From: an uncultured Kingella sp.
GTDB lineage: Bacteria; Pseudomonadota; Gammaproteobacteria; Burkholderiales; Neisseriaceae
Assembly (NCBI GenBank): GCA_916720425.1
Contig: CAKARD010000057.1
Span: 1-8,230, forward strand
DNA: 8,230 nt
Direction of reading: 5' to 3'
Shown here: positions 1 to 7,686 of the stretch, piece after piece
How positions within the stretch are numbered: position 1 is the first letter of the stretch
How the letters are laid out: every line of letters starts with the position of its first letter
The notes under the pieces: model-generated
Told to the model about the DNA's origin: nothing
Databases searched by the model: none
Seen by the model: only the letters and a program-made list of their open reading frames with translations
Program-made: the position numbers and the translations under genes

Positions 1-203
1 ATATGATACGTAATATTGTAGGTGCATTGATTTACGTGGGTAATGGACGCATGAGTGTGAATGAATTTTCTCAACTCATTCAATTACGCAGTCGTTTGTC
101 TGCGCCGCCTACTTTTATGCCTGATGGTTTATATTTAACAGGCGTGGATTATCCTGAAAAATGGGGGATTCATATGCCTATTTTGCCTACATGGTTATCA
201 TAA
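1..203 (+). CDS. truA: tRNA pseudouridine synthase A, C-terminal end (partial at left edge)
   Basis: TruA converts uridines 38-40 in the anticodon arm of many tRNAs to pseudouridine. Only the last 66 or so residues are present. The reading frame is open to the left edge, and the ATG at position 3 is an internal Met, not the start: the family carries a His-Met/Val-Arg-Asn-Ile-Val-Gly segment here, and the sequence shows MIRNIVGALIYVGNGRM. The C-terminal family signature follows as GLYLTGVDYPEKW near the end, matching the E. coli GLYLxxVDYP pattern as I recall it. The stop is TAA at 201-203. parC starts 53 bases downstream on the same strand with no obvious terminator between, so read-through is possible. 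The catalytic Asp lies outside the window and cannot be checked. Confidence 0.93.
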   Translation, partial: MIRNIVGALIYVGNGRMSVNEFSQLIQLRSRLSAPPTFMPDGLYLTGVDYPEKWGIHMPILPTWLS

Positions 204-256
204 ATAGGGCATTTTCGTTTACAATTGCTTTATCCTTTTTGAATTATAGAATTTTT

Positions 257-2530
257 ATGCAAACCGCAGAAATGCTTGATTTAGCCCCCTATGCTCAACG
301 CGCCTATTTGGAATACGCCATGAGCGTCGTAAAAGGGCGTGCCTTGCCTGCTGTGCAAGATGGGCAAAAACCTGTTCAACGGCGCATTTTATTTGCCATG
401 CACCTAATGGGATTAAATTCCCAAGCCAAACCAGTCAAATCCGCTCGTGTTGTGGGCGAGATTTTAGGTAAATACCACCCACATGGCGACAGCTCTGCCT
501 ATGATGCAATGGTGCGTATGGCACAAGATTTTACTTTGCGCTATCCATTGCTTGAAGGCGTGGGCAATTTTGGTTCGCGTGATGGCGATCGTCCTGCTGC
601 CATGCGCTATACCGAAGCCAGATTAACGCCATTAGCACAATTATTATTAAGCGAACTGAACCAAGGTACGGTAGATTTCATCCCCAATTATGATGGCGCA
701 TTTGAAGAACCTATTTCACTACCAGCACGATTGCCCATGGTTTTACTCAACGGAGCCAGCGGTATTGCTGTGGGTTTAGCAACCGAAATTCCTTCTCATA
801 ATCTTAATGAAGTCACTCAAGCTGCCATCGCTTTATTAAAAAAACCCAGTCTCTCAATAGCGGAACTGCGCCAATACTTGCCAGCACCCGACTTTGCAGG
901 GGGCGGACAAATCATCACATCGGATAAAGATTTACAACAAATATATGAAACGGGCAAAGGCTCAATACGTGTGCGTGCGCGATATCAAGTTGAGAAATTG
1001 GCACGTGGGCAATGGCGCATCATCGTGTCCGCCCTTCCACCCAATACTTCTACTGCCAAAGTTTTGGCAGAGATTGAGGAACAAATCAATCCCAAAACAG
1101 TAAAAAAACAGCCAACCCAAGAACAAATTAACACAAAAAAACTGCTATTAGATTTATTGGAAAAAGTGCGTGACGACAGCGACAATCAGCATCCAGTTCG
1201 TCTCATCTTTGAACCCAAATCCAGCAAAATTGATCCTGAGCATTTTATCTATACCCTCATGGCGCAAACCAGTCTAGAAGGCAATGTACCAATTAATTTG
1301 GTCATGATGGGTATAGATAATCGTCCAGCACAAAAAAACTTAAAAGACATCTTACAAGAATGGCTGGATTATCGTATCCATACCGTAACATGCCGTTTAC
1401 AATACCAATTTGATACGGTACAAAAACGCATTCATATTTTAGATGGGCGCATGATGGTATTTTTGCATATAGACCACGTGATTGCTGTAATACGTGAATC
1501 CGATTCGCCCAAAGAAGAATTAATGGCACAATTCCAGTTAAGTGAGATTCAAGCAAATGATATTTTGGACATTCGTTTACGCCAATTAGCTCGTTTAGAA
1601 GGAATAAAATTAGAACGTGAACTCAAAGATCTACGCCAAGAAGCACAAAAATTGCGCCATTTATTAGATAACGAAAACGATAAGAAAAAACTCATTACCA
1701 AAGAAATGCAAGCAGATGCTAAACAATTTGGCGATGAACGGCGCACTCTCATTGCTGCTGCCGAACGCGCTACCTTAACCCAAGCGACTGCTGATGAGCC
1801 TATTACGCTGATCTTATCACGTTTTGGTTGGTTACGTGTGCGTGCAGGGCATGATATAGACACCAGCAATATGGCCTTTAAAGAAGGCGACAGTTTGCAA
1901 CAAGTTTTGCCCACACGTACAGTACAAACAGTGATAGTGTTAGATAATTTAGGACGCAGCTACACCTTAGATCCTGCTGTTATACCCAAAGGACGTGGCA
2001 ATGGTATTCCTATTAGTTCACTGATTGATATTCAACCAGGTGCCAATATATTAACGCTACTATCTGAGCATGATGGTGATTATCTTTTGCTAGCCAATAC
2101 AGGTGGTTATGGTTTCATTTGCCCAATAATTGAATTACCTACGCGAGTCAAATCAGGCAAAGTAATCATGAATTTGAATACAGATGAAACCCTGTTAGCA
2201 CCCTTGTTGTTATCGCGTGAAGATTTAACACAAACCCAACACCATATTGTATTAGCAAGCGCACAACATCACTTATTAGCCTTTAGCTTAGGTGAATTAA
2301 AAATTATGGCAAAAGGGCGTGGTTTACAATTAATTCGTCTGGCTAATCATGATAGATTAACCCATATTGCCAAAATTAATACCCCTGATTATCGAGTGGA
2401 TATCGTGGGCAAACGTGGGGGCAAAAGCCATGAAATCTTACACCTTTCAGATATTATGAATAAACGCGGTCATAAGGGTAAAATATTATCAGTATCAGGC
2501 AATATTGAACAAATTAGGGTGGCTGAATGA
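257..2530 (+). CDS. parC: DNA topoisomerase IV subunit A
   Basis: ParC is the DNA-breaking subunit of topoisomerase IV, which with ParE decatenates daughter chromosomes. The product is 757 residues (E. coli ParC is about 750). The start at 257 is chosen because MQTAEMLDLAPYAQRAYLEYAMS is where family similarity begins; in-frame ATGs further up (161, 191) lie inside truA and add unrelated sequence. No strong ribosome site is visible before 257. The winged-helix/breakage region carries QKPVQRRILFAM (about 37-48), HPHGDSSAYD (74-83) and AAMRYTEARL (114-123), with catalytic Tyr118. The tower and coiled-coil region follows (about 350-480). The C-terminal beta-pinwheel (about 500-757) holds basic Gly-rich loops such as KGRGNG and KRGGK. 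Lack of a full GyrA box (QRRGGKG type) and the overall match to neisserial ParC favour ParC over GyrA. The quinolone region has Ser79 and Asp83. The stop overlaps pilS by 4 bases. Confidence 0.97.
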   Translation: MQTAEMLDLAPYAQRAYLEYAMSVVKGRALPAVQDGQKPVQRRILFAMHLMGLNSQAKPVKSARVVGEILGKYHPHGDSSAYDAMVRMAQDFTLRYPLLEGVGNFGSRDGDRPAAMRYTEARLTPLAQLLLSELNQGTVDFIPNYDGAFEEPISLPARLPMVLLNGASGIAVGLATEIPSHNLNEVTQAAIALLKKPSLSIAELRQYLPAPDFAGGGQIITSDKDLQQIYETGKGSIRVRARYQVEKLARGQWRIIVSALPPNTSTAKVLAEIEEQINPKTVKKQPTQEQINTKKLLLDLLEKVRDDSDNQHPVRLIFEPKSSKIDPEHFIYTLMAQTSLEGNVPINLVMMGIDNRPAQKNLKDILQEWLDYRIHTVTCRLQYQFDTVQKRIHILDGRMMVFLHIDHVIAVIRESDSPKEELMAQFQLSEIQANDILDIRLRQLARLEGIKLERELKDLRQEAQKLRHLLDNENDKKKLITKEMQADAKQFGDERRTLIAAAERATLTQATADEPITLILSRFGWLRVRAGHDIDTSNMAFKEGDSLQQVLPTRTVQTVIVLDNLGRSYTLDPAVIPKGRGNGIPISSLIDIQPGANILTLLSEHDGDYLLLANTGGYGFICPIIELPTRVKSGKVIMNLNTDETLLAPLLLSREDLTQTQHHIVLASAQHHLLAFSLGELKIMAKGRGLQLIRLANHDRLTHIAKINTPDYRVDIVGKRGGKSHEILHLSDIMNKRGHKGKILSVSGNIEQIRVAE
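2516..2522 (+). promoter_or_regulatory. Ribosome binding site of pilS inside the parC 3' end
   Basis: AGGGTGG lies in the last codons of parC. It is 4 bases from the ATG at 2527 and 7 bases from the second in-frame ATG at 2530 (the two are adjacent, ATGATG). The spacing suits 2530 slightly better, so the mature pilS start may be one codon later. Its position inside parC suggests translational coupling. Confidence 0.55.
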
Positions 2531-4149
2531 TGAAATTTTTATCTATTCGCAATTATGAACAAAATTGGGATGAACGCAGTCAACGCGTATTGAGCATTTT
2601 AAATATTGCGCGTATTACGATTTTATTTTCCTTGTTAATTTTTTTAGCGGTTATCCATAATCTCAAAGATAGCACCTTCACCACGACAACCTATTTACCC
2701 ATGGTACGTAACGAGTTGTGGATACAGATTTGGTGCGGGATTTACGGCTTCATTATTATGGTGAGCCTGGCTCATCCTTCTTGGCAAGTGCAAAAACATC
2801 ATGTTATGCCTAACGCCAGTGCCGTAATAGACATTACCATGATTGCCATATTAACCGCTTTAGCGGGTGGTACTGGATCGGGCTTTGGGATTTTACTGTT
2901 GCCCTTTTTAGCCACATCATGTTTGTTAAGCCATGGCAACTATCCATTGTTATATGGTAGTTATGCTTCATCTTTAGTATTATCAGAGATCATTTGGCGT
3001 TATAGCCAAAATGATCATAGTAACAGTTTGGCTCTATTTACAGGACAAATTTTACTCATTGGTGCGTGTTACACCGTGCCACTACTCACATCTTTATCTG
3101 CTAGGCATTTGGCACAAACCGATGATTCTCTACGCGAACATCAAAACGCCTATGAACAATTGAGCGCACTCAATAAAATTGTGGTTAATCGTATGCAAGA
3201 AGCAGTGTTGGTGGTTGATGATACACAACGCCTCTGGTTATACAATCGTCAAGCCAAAGAATACTTCCCAGATATTGACCAAAGTGAACTGGCCACATTT
3301 ACCCAAGAATTGATCGTACGATCGCGCATTGAACCCAATTATGAATTTGAAAGTACCATAGAATTAGAACATCAACTCATGCACATTCGTGCCATACCAT
3401 TGGTTAACAACAATACACGCTTATTAATGCTGTTTATCCGTTCAGATAAAGAACGTCAAATTGAAGCACAAACGGTAAAATTGGCTTCTTTGGGCTTATT
3501 GACCGCCAATTTGGCGCATGAAATCCGTAATCCTTTATCTGCCATGCGTCAGGCCAGTGGTTTATTGGCAGAAAGTGCCGAAGAAAGCAATCTGCCTAAT
3601 ATAGAACGATTAAGTAATATTATAGAAAAAAATATCGGGCGGATTGATAAAATGATAGAAGAAGTCTCTGCCTTAAATAAACGGGATAAGATCAATACCG
3701 AAATTATTAACTTAGTAAAATTTTGGCAAAATTTTGCACAAGAATTCCAACTCACCCGCCCAGAATCACAAGGTTGTCTCACCTTAGATATACCACGTGA
3801 ACGTTTTGATGTATTGTTTGATGCCATGCATTTGCAACAAATATTGTGGAACTTGTGTAATAACGCATGGCGGCACTGTAAAAAACAAAAAAACAGTATA
3901 ATCGTTAGTATTCGCCACTATGGCAATCGCTATGTGGCTTTGCGCGTATGGGATGATGGCACAGGGGTTCCCGAGTCTGTACAAGTACATTTATTTGAAC
4001 CTTTCCAAACTACCGAAGCCGAAGGCACGGGTTTAGGTTTATACGTAGGACGTGAATTGGCACACGCCAATAGAGGTGATTTGCAATATTTAGCTCACGC
4101 CAAATCCTTTGAATTGACTTTACCGAGATACCAACATGACAAAAAATAG
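2527..4149 (+). CDS. pilS: Sensor histidine kinase PilS of the PilS-PilR system
   Basis: This is an inner-membrane sensor kinase of 540 residues, partner of the PilR encoded next to it. In Pseudomonas PilS senses pilin in the membrane and controls PilR, which drives pilA transcription from a sigma-54 promoter. The N-terminal 190 residues hold about six hydrophobic segments (roughly 26-43, 66-82, 97-115, 119-134, 140-157, 170-190), the PilS layout. A cytoplasmic PAS-like segment spans about 216-300. The dimerisation/phosphorylation helix has LAHEIRNPLSAM with phospho-acceptor His331. The ATPase domain has the N box QQILWNLCNNAWRH (437-450), G1 DDGTG (476-480), F box LFEPF (489-493) and G2 GTGLGL (500-505), so it looks catalytically intact. 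The N box wording is typical of PilS rather than NtrB/NtrY. It overlaps parC by 4 and pilR by 14 bases. The ligand is inferred from the family only. Confidence 0.9.
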   Translation: MMKFLSIRNYEQNWDERSQRVLSILNIARITILFSLLIFLAVIHNLKDSTFTTTTYLPMVRNELWIQIWCGIYGFIIMVSLAHPSWQVQKHHVMPNASAVIDITMIAILTALAGGTGSGFGILLLPFLATSCLLSHGNYPLLYGSYASSLVLSEIIWRYSQNDHSNSLALFTGQILLIGACYTVPLLTSLSARHLAQTDDSLREHQNAYEQLSALNKIVVNRMQEAVLVVDDTQRLWLYNRQAKEYFPDIDQSELATFTQELIVRSRIEPNYEFESTIELEHQLMHIRAIPLVNNNTRLLMLFIRSDKERQIEAQTVKLASLGLLTANLAHEIRNPLSAMRQASGLLAESAEESNLPNIERLSNIIEKNIGRIDKMIEEVSALNKRDKINTEIINLVKFWQNFAQEFQLTRPESQGCLTLDIPRERFDVLFDAMHLQQILWNLCNNAWRHCKKQKNSIIVSIRHYGNRYVALRVWDDGTGVPESVQVHLFEPFQTTEAEGTGLGLYVGRELAHANRGDLQYLAHAKSFELTLPRYQHDKK

Positions 4150-5767
4150 TTTGAATCGCCCCGTTTTAGTGGTTGATGATGAAGCTGATATTCGTGATTT
4201 AATGGAAATGACTTTGCTTAAGATGGGCTTAGCCGTAGAGGTTGCCGAAGGCGTACGCGCTGCCATTAAAAAACTAGACAGTAACAAATATTCTTTAGTA
4301 TTAACTGATATCCGTATGCCAGACGGATCAGGTTTAGAAGTCGTGCAACACATTACTCACAATAGTATGGATACGCCTGTTGCTGTGATTACCGCCTTTG
4401 GTAATGCTGATCAAGCGGTGCAAGCACTCAAAGAAGGGGCTTTTGATTATTTGCAAAAACCCATTACACTGGCGCAATTACGCACATTAGTTAAATCCGC
4501 TATTAAAGTGCAAGATAATTGCACGCCTATAGCTCCCATTGCCCAAGCTGAATCCATTCCCCCTGTCCCCTACCCTTCTCCAGTAACCACGCCCAGCCCT
4601 GTTACAGAATCCACCGATGAATGGAATGATAATGATTGGCAAGACGCACTCAATAGTTTAAATGATGCGCAAACCACTGGTATTCACACCACATTTCAAC
4701 GTCCTGTGTCCCGCTCATCAGCCAATAATTCGTCTATAACCAAGCGTAGCAAACCTGTTTTACCTGTCAGCAATTTAAAAGTGGAAGCCGATTTACCACG
4801 TTTATTGGGTTCATCACCACAAATAGAAACCGCACGCCAGTTAATTCGCAAACTCGCCAATACTACTGTACCTGTTTATATTTCGGGGGAAAGTGGTTCA
4901 GGTAAAGAACAAGCGGCACGCAGCATACACGAACTTTCGCCACGTCATGATAAACCATTTATTGCAGTTAACTGTGGTGCCATACCCGAAAATTTAATGG
5001 AAAGCGAATTTTTCGGCTACAAAAAAGGTAGTTTTACTGGCGCAGATCAAGACCGTTTAGGCTTTTTTCAACACGCCCATGGTGGCACACTATTTTTAGA
5101 CGAAGTTGCCGATCTCCCCCTTGCCATGCAGGTTAAATTGTTGCGTGCCATACAAGAAAAAGCCGTTCGTCGGATTGGTGATCCACATGAAACCCATGTA
5201 GATGTACGCATTATTTCTGCTACACACAAAAATCTTGCCGCGTTGGTAGAAAGCGGCGCATTCCGTCAAGACTTGTTTTATCGCCTAAACGTGGTAACAC
5301 TTAATATGCCCAGCTTGCGTGAAATGCACGAAGATTTAGCCAATCTAATCGACTACTTATTGCACAAACACCATTCGGGCAATATTGCCATGACGCCTGA
5401 AGCACGTGAAGCCCTACTACGCTATAACTACCCTGGAAATTTCCGTGAATTAGAAAACATCCTAGAACGTGCCGTTGCGCTTGCTAATAACAATATAATT
5501 GATGTAGATGATTTGCAAATTCATGTTGACCCACTCAATGGCACACCCACCGTTCCCGAAGGAAGCAATCAGCATCAAATCATCAATGGTTTACCCAATT
5601 TTCATATGGGTAGTACACAAATTCAAGACTATTTGGACGACATAGAACGCCAAATTTTAGAATATGCCTTACGTTTAACCCAAGGCAATCGCACTCAAGC
5701 TGCTAAAACATTGGGTATCAGTTTTCGTTCCATGCGCTATCGCTTGGAACGTCTAAATATAGAATGA
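4136..5767 (+). CDS. pilR: Sigma-54-dependent response regulator PilR
   Basis: PilR is an NtrC-family activator: phosphorylated by PilS, it uses ATP to remodel sigma-54 RNA polymerase, classically at the pilin gene. The receiver domain (about 8-122) has acidic Asp14/Asp15, phospho-acceptor Asp58, Thr86 and Lys108. A Pro/Ser-rich linker (about 125-220) follows. The AAA+ domain (about 221-460) shows Walker A GESGSGKE (251-258), the sigma-54 loop GSFTGA (298-303), Walker B GGTLFLDEVADLP (316-328), arginine-finger region FRQDLFYRLNV (376-386) and sensor II YPGNFRELEN (432-441). The Fis-type helix-turn-helix ends in AAKTLGISFRSMRYRLERL (522-540), which is the PilR wording. At 543 residues it is about 100 longer than Pseudomonas PilR (about 445); the excess is in the linker. 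The start at 4136 lies inside the pilS end, with GAGA at 4125-4128 as a plausible ribosome site. NtrX-type annotation is an alternative but fits the C-terminus less well. Confidence 0.92.
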   Translation: MTKNSLNRPVLVVDDEADIRDLMEMTLLKMGLAVEVAEGVRAAIKKLDSNKYSLVLTDIRMPDGSGLEVVQHITHNSMDTPVAVITAFGNADQAVQALKEGAFDYLQKPITLAQLRTLVKSAIKVQDNCTPIAPIAQAESIPPVPYPSPVTTPSPVTESTDEWNDNDWQDALNSLNDAQTTGIHTTFQRPVSRSSANNSSITKRSKPVLPVSNLKVEADLPRLLGSSPQIETARQLIRKLANTTVPVYISGESGSGKEQAARSIHELSPRHDKPFIAVNCGAIPENLMESEFFGYKKGSFTGADQDRLGFFQHAHGGTLFLDEVADLPLAMQVKLLRAIQEKAVRRIGDPHETHVDVRIISATHKNLAALVESGAFRQDLFYRLNVVTLNMPSLREMHEDLANLIDYLLHKHHSGNIAMTPEAREALLRYNYPGNFRELENILERAVALANNNIIDVDDLQIHVDPLNGTPTVPEGSNQHQIINGLPNFHMGSTQIQDYLDDIERQILEYALRLTQGNRTQAAKTLGISFRSMRYRLERLNIE

Positions 5768-5776
5768 GAACTAACA

Positions 5777-6355
5777 ATGAATATTAAAATGATGGTTGGA
5801 TTAGGCAATATTGGCAGTGAATATGAACACACACGCCATAATGTTGGATTTTGGTTCATGGATGCATTAGCGGCACAATGGCATGTCAGCTTGCGCCCCG
5901 AAAAAAAATTTTTTGGGGATGTAGCTCGTGTTTCTCGTTCCGAAGGAGAAATTTGGTTACTCAAACCCAGTACCTACATGAATTTATCGGGCAAAGCCGT
6001 TGCAGCATTAGCACAATTTTACAAAATTGCTCCAGAACAAATTTTGGTCATACACGATGAATTAGATATTCCTTGCGGACAAATTCGCTTTAAACAAGGT
6101 GGGGGCAACGGTGGGCACAACGGCTTAAAAGATATACAAGCGCAATGCGGCACACCCAATTTTTATCGTTTACGCTTGGGCATAGATCACCCTGGTGATC
6201 GAAATTTAGTAATAAGTTACGTACTAAATAAACCCAGTCCTACTGAGCGTGATTTAATAGACAATAGTATCACCAAATCATTACGCGCCCTACCCGACAT
6301 CTTGTCAGGTAAAAAAGAAGAAGCTGTGCGTTATTTGCACAGCAAAACCGTGTAA
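5777..6355 (+). CDS. pth: Peptidyl-tRNA hydrolase
   Basis: Pth cleaves the ester bond of peptidyl-tRNAs that drop off ribosomes, freeing tRNA for reuse; it is cytoplasmic and essential in many bacteria. The 192-residue length matches E. coli Pth (about 194). Expected active-site residues are present: Asn11, His21 in YEHTRHNVGF, Asn69 in TYMNLSGKAV, Asp94 in HDELDIP, and Asn115 in GGGNGGHNGLKDI. HPGDRN (138-143) is also typical. One oddity is that the usual Asn-Pro-Gly near the N-terminus reads Asn-Ile-Gly (residues 11-13). The start is 9 bases after the pilR stop; GAGAA at 5766-5770 overlaps that stop and serves as ribosome site, which suggests coupling to pilR. A second start at Met5 or Met6 is possible but would shorten the first beta strand. 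The stop faces the convergent transporter gene. Confidence 0.96.
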   Translation: MNIKMMVGLGNIGSEYEHTRHNVGFWFMDALAAQWHVSLRPEKKFFGDVARVSRSEGEIWLLKPSTYMNLSGKAVAALAQFYKIAPEQILVIHDELDIPCGQIRFKQGGGNGGHNGLKDIQAQCGTPNFYRLRLGIDHPGDRNLVISYVLNKPSPTERDLIDNSITKSLRALPDILSGKKEEAVRYLHSKTV

Positions 6356-6367
6356 AATTCTGGATTA

Positions 6368-6398
6368 GAACACGCCTTGCATCATGCAATACGTGTTC
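6368..6398. terminator. Hairpin between convergent pth and transporter genes, possible two-way terminator
   Basis: GAACACG (6368-6374) pairs with CGTGTTC (6392-6398). Inside it, after a 2x2 internal loop, TTGCA (6377-6381) pairs with TGCAA (6385-6389) around a 3-base loop. The stem sits between the pth stop (6353-6355) and the transporter stop (6397-6399), and it touches the latter. Neither side has a clear T-run, so it is not a textbook intrinsic terminator. It may act as an RNA 3' end stabiliser or a weak bidirectional terminator. The structure is seen; the function is inferred. Confidence 0.5.
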
Positions 6399-7686
6399 AT
6401 GATTCATAAGAAAATGCACCACGCCAATACAAATAAACCAGCAATACTAAATTACCCACAGCCACAACCGCATACAACAACACAATACTATCAAACAACA
6501 TCAATAAAATTGCACTAAGTATCGCTGCTGCCACCATAAAAATAGCATTGATAATATTATTTGCTGCAATAGCTTGAGCGCGAAATTCGTCACTAGCAAC
6601 CAGTTGCAACCACGTATAAAGCGGTACAGAGAAAAAACCACCACAAAACCCAATACCCAACATGACTAACATCATTGGATAAGCTTGTGCGTGTGCTAGA
6701 AAACTTAATAAACCATCTAAAGATGTTTGTGCATCAAAAGTAAATCCACGGGCTAGCCACACCAATATCCCACCAAATACCGCTAAACCTATTGTACCAA
6801 ACACCACCAGTTTTAAACGCAAATAACCATGGCTTAATTTAGCGCATAATACTGAACCCATCGCGATACCAATAGAAAACAAGGCCAACATAAGATTAAA
6901 TACATTTGCATTGCCATGTAAATGTGTCTGCACAAACGTAGGAAGCTGTGTTGTATAAACCGACCCAACAAACCAAAACCATGAAATACCAATCATAGCA
7001 GTAAATAATTGACGTTGTTGTAAAGTTTGGCGCAACAAGCCTTTAGTTCCACGTAAAATATGCCAGTCGATCATCGCATTTGGCGTAAAGCTGGAAGCAG
7101 AAGGCATAAACATACTGGATAACAATCCCAATAACGCAATCATACAGACAACCACTGTTAACACCCAAGCACCTTCTCCCGCCAATGCCGTTCCCATCAT
7201 TTGTCCAAATAAAATGGCTAAAAATGTTCCAGATTCAATGAGACCATTCCCTGCCAACAATTCCCGTTCACGCAAATATTCGGGTAAAACGGCATATTTA
7301 ACAGGACCAAATAATGTAGATTGCGTCCCCATCAAAAACAAGCACAATAATAATAACGGCGCAGATGCATAAAAGAATCCGATTCCTGCTAAAGCCATAA
7401 TGATGACTTCTAAGATTTTGGTTATCTTAGCAAGATAAGCTTTATCCATTCGTGTGGCCAACTGACCCGATAGTGCAGAAAACAAAAAATAAGGCAAAAC
7501 AAACAACAAGGCTGCTAAATTCAGTATTTGTCCTGCAGGTAAATAGGCATTTTGTCCCAAACCATGAAAACTAATAAGTACAAACAAGGAATTTTTGAAT
7601 ACATTATCATTAAATGCACCCAAAAATTGAGTTCCAAACAAAGGTGCAAATCGTCGTGTCCATGCAAATGAAAAATCTGAACTCAT
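6397..7686 (-). CDS. Major facilitator transporter, LplT-like (lysophospholipid transporter family)
   Basis: The 429-residue product is a polytopic inner-membrane protein with about twelve hydrophobic segments. The N-terminus reads FAPLFGTQFLGAFNDNVFKNSL (residues 13-34), a pattern shared by LplT and by the transporter halves of Aas-type fusions, which flip or import lysophospholipids for re-acylation. Further family-like stretches are LFGPVKYAVLPEYL (125-138), LLAGNGLIESGTFLAILFG (143-161) and GFCGGFFSVPLYTWLQ (346-361). No acyltransferase or acyl-ACP ligase domain is attached, and none is encoded in the window. The ATG overlaps the ccoS stop by 4 bases (ATGA), with AAGG at 7694-7697 as ribosome site. 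The substrate is inferred from family resemblance only; a drug-efflux role cannot be excluded. Confidence 0.8.
   Translation of the reverse strand: MSSDFSFAWTRRFAPLFGTQFLGAFNDNVFKNSLFVLISFHGLGQNAYLPAGQILNLAALLFVLPYFLFSALSGQLATRMDKAYLAKITKILEVIIMALAGIGFFYASAPLLLLCLFLMGTQSTLFGPVKYAVLPEYLRERELLAGNGLIESGTFLAILFGQMMGTALAGEGAWVLTVVVCMIALLGLLSSMFMPSASSFTPNAMIDWHILRGTKGLLRQTLQQRQLFTAMIGISWFWFVGSVYTTQLPTFVQTHLHGNANVFNLMLALFSIGIAMGSVLCAKLSHGYLRLKLVVFGTIGLAVFGGILVWLARGFTFDAQTSLDGLLSFLAHAQAYPMMLVMLGIGFCGGFFSVPLYTWLQLVASDEFRAQAIAANNIINAIFMVAAAILSAILLMLFDSIVLLYAVVAVGNLVLLVYLYWRGAFSYES

Noticed and set aside
218..247. TTTACA and AATTAT as a promoter for parC with 18-base spacing
   Set aside because: The -10 match is weak and would put the transcript start at or next to the ATG at 257; AT-rich DNA gives this by chance.
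161..256. An in-frame upstream extension of parC from ATG 161 or 191
   Set aside because: It overlaps the truA coding end, and the extra residues do not resemble ParC N-termini; family similarity begins just after 257.
1002..1018. TGGCAC followed by GC-containing bases in parC as a sigma-54 promoter
   Set aside because: The -12 TTGC element is missing at the right spacing, and the site is inside conserved coding sequence.
1549..1914. A 121-codon open frame on the minus strand inside parC
   Set aside because: It lies antisense to a conserved coiled-coil/pinwheel region, is Ser/Arg/Lys-rich as antisense shadows are, and has no family features.
5393..5399. GCCTGAA as a neisserial uptake sequence core
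   Set aside because: It is a single copy within pilR codons, lacks the flanking bases of known dialects, and has no partner copy.
5851..6060. A second open frame overlapping pth on the same strand
   Set aside because: It is a frame-shifted shadow of a fully conserved pth and has no start signal or family similarity of its own.
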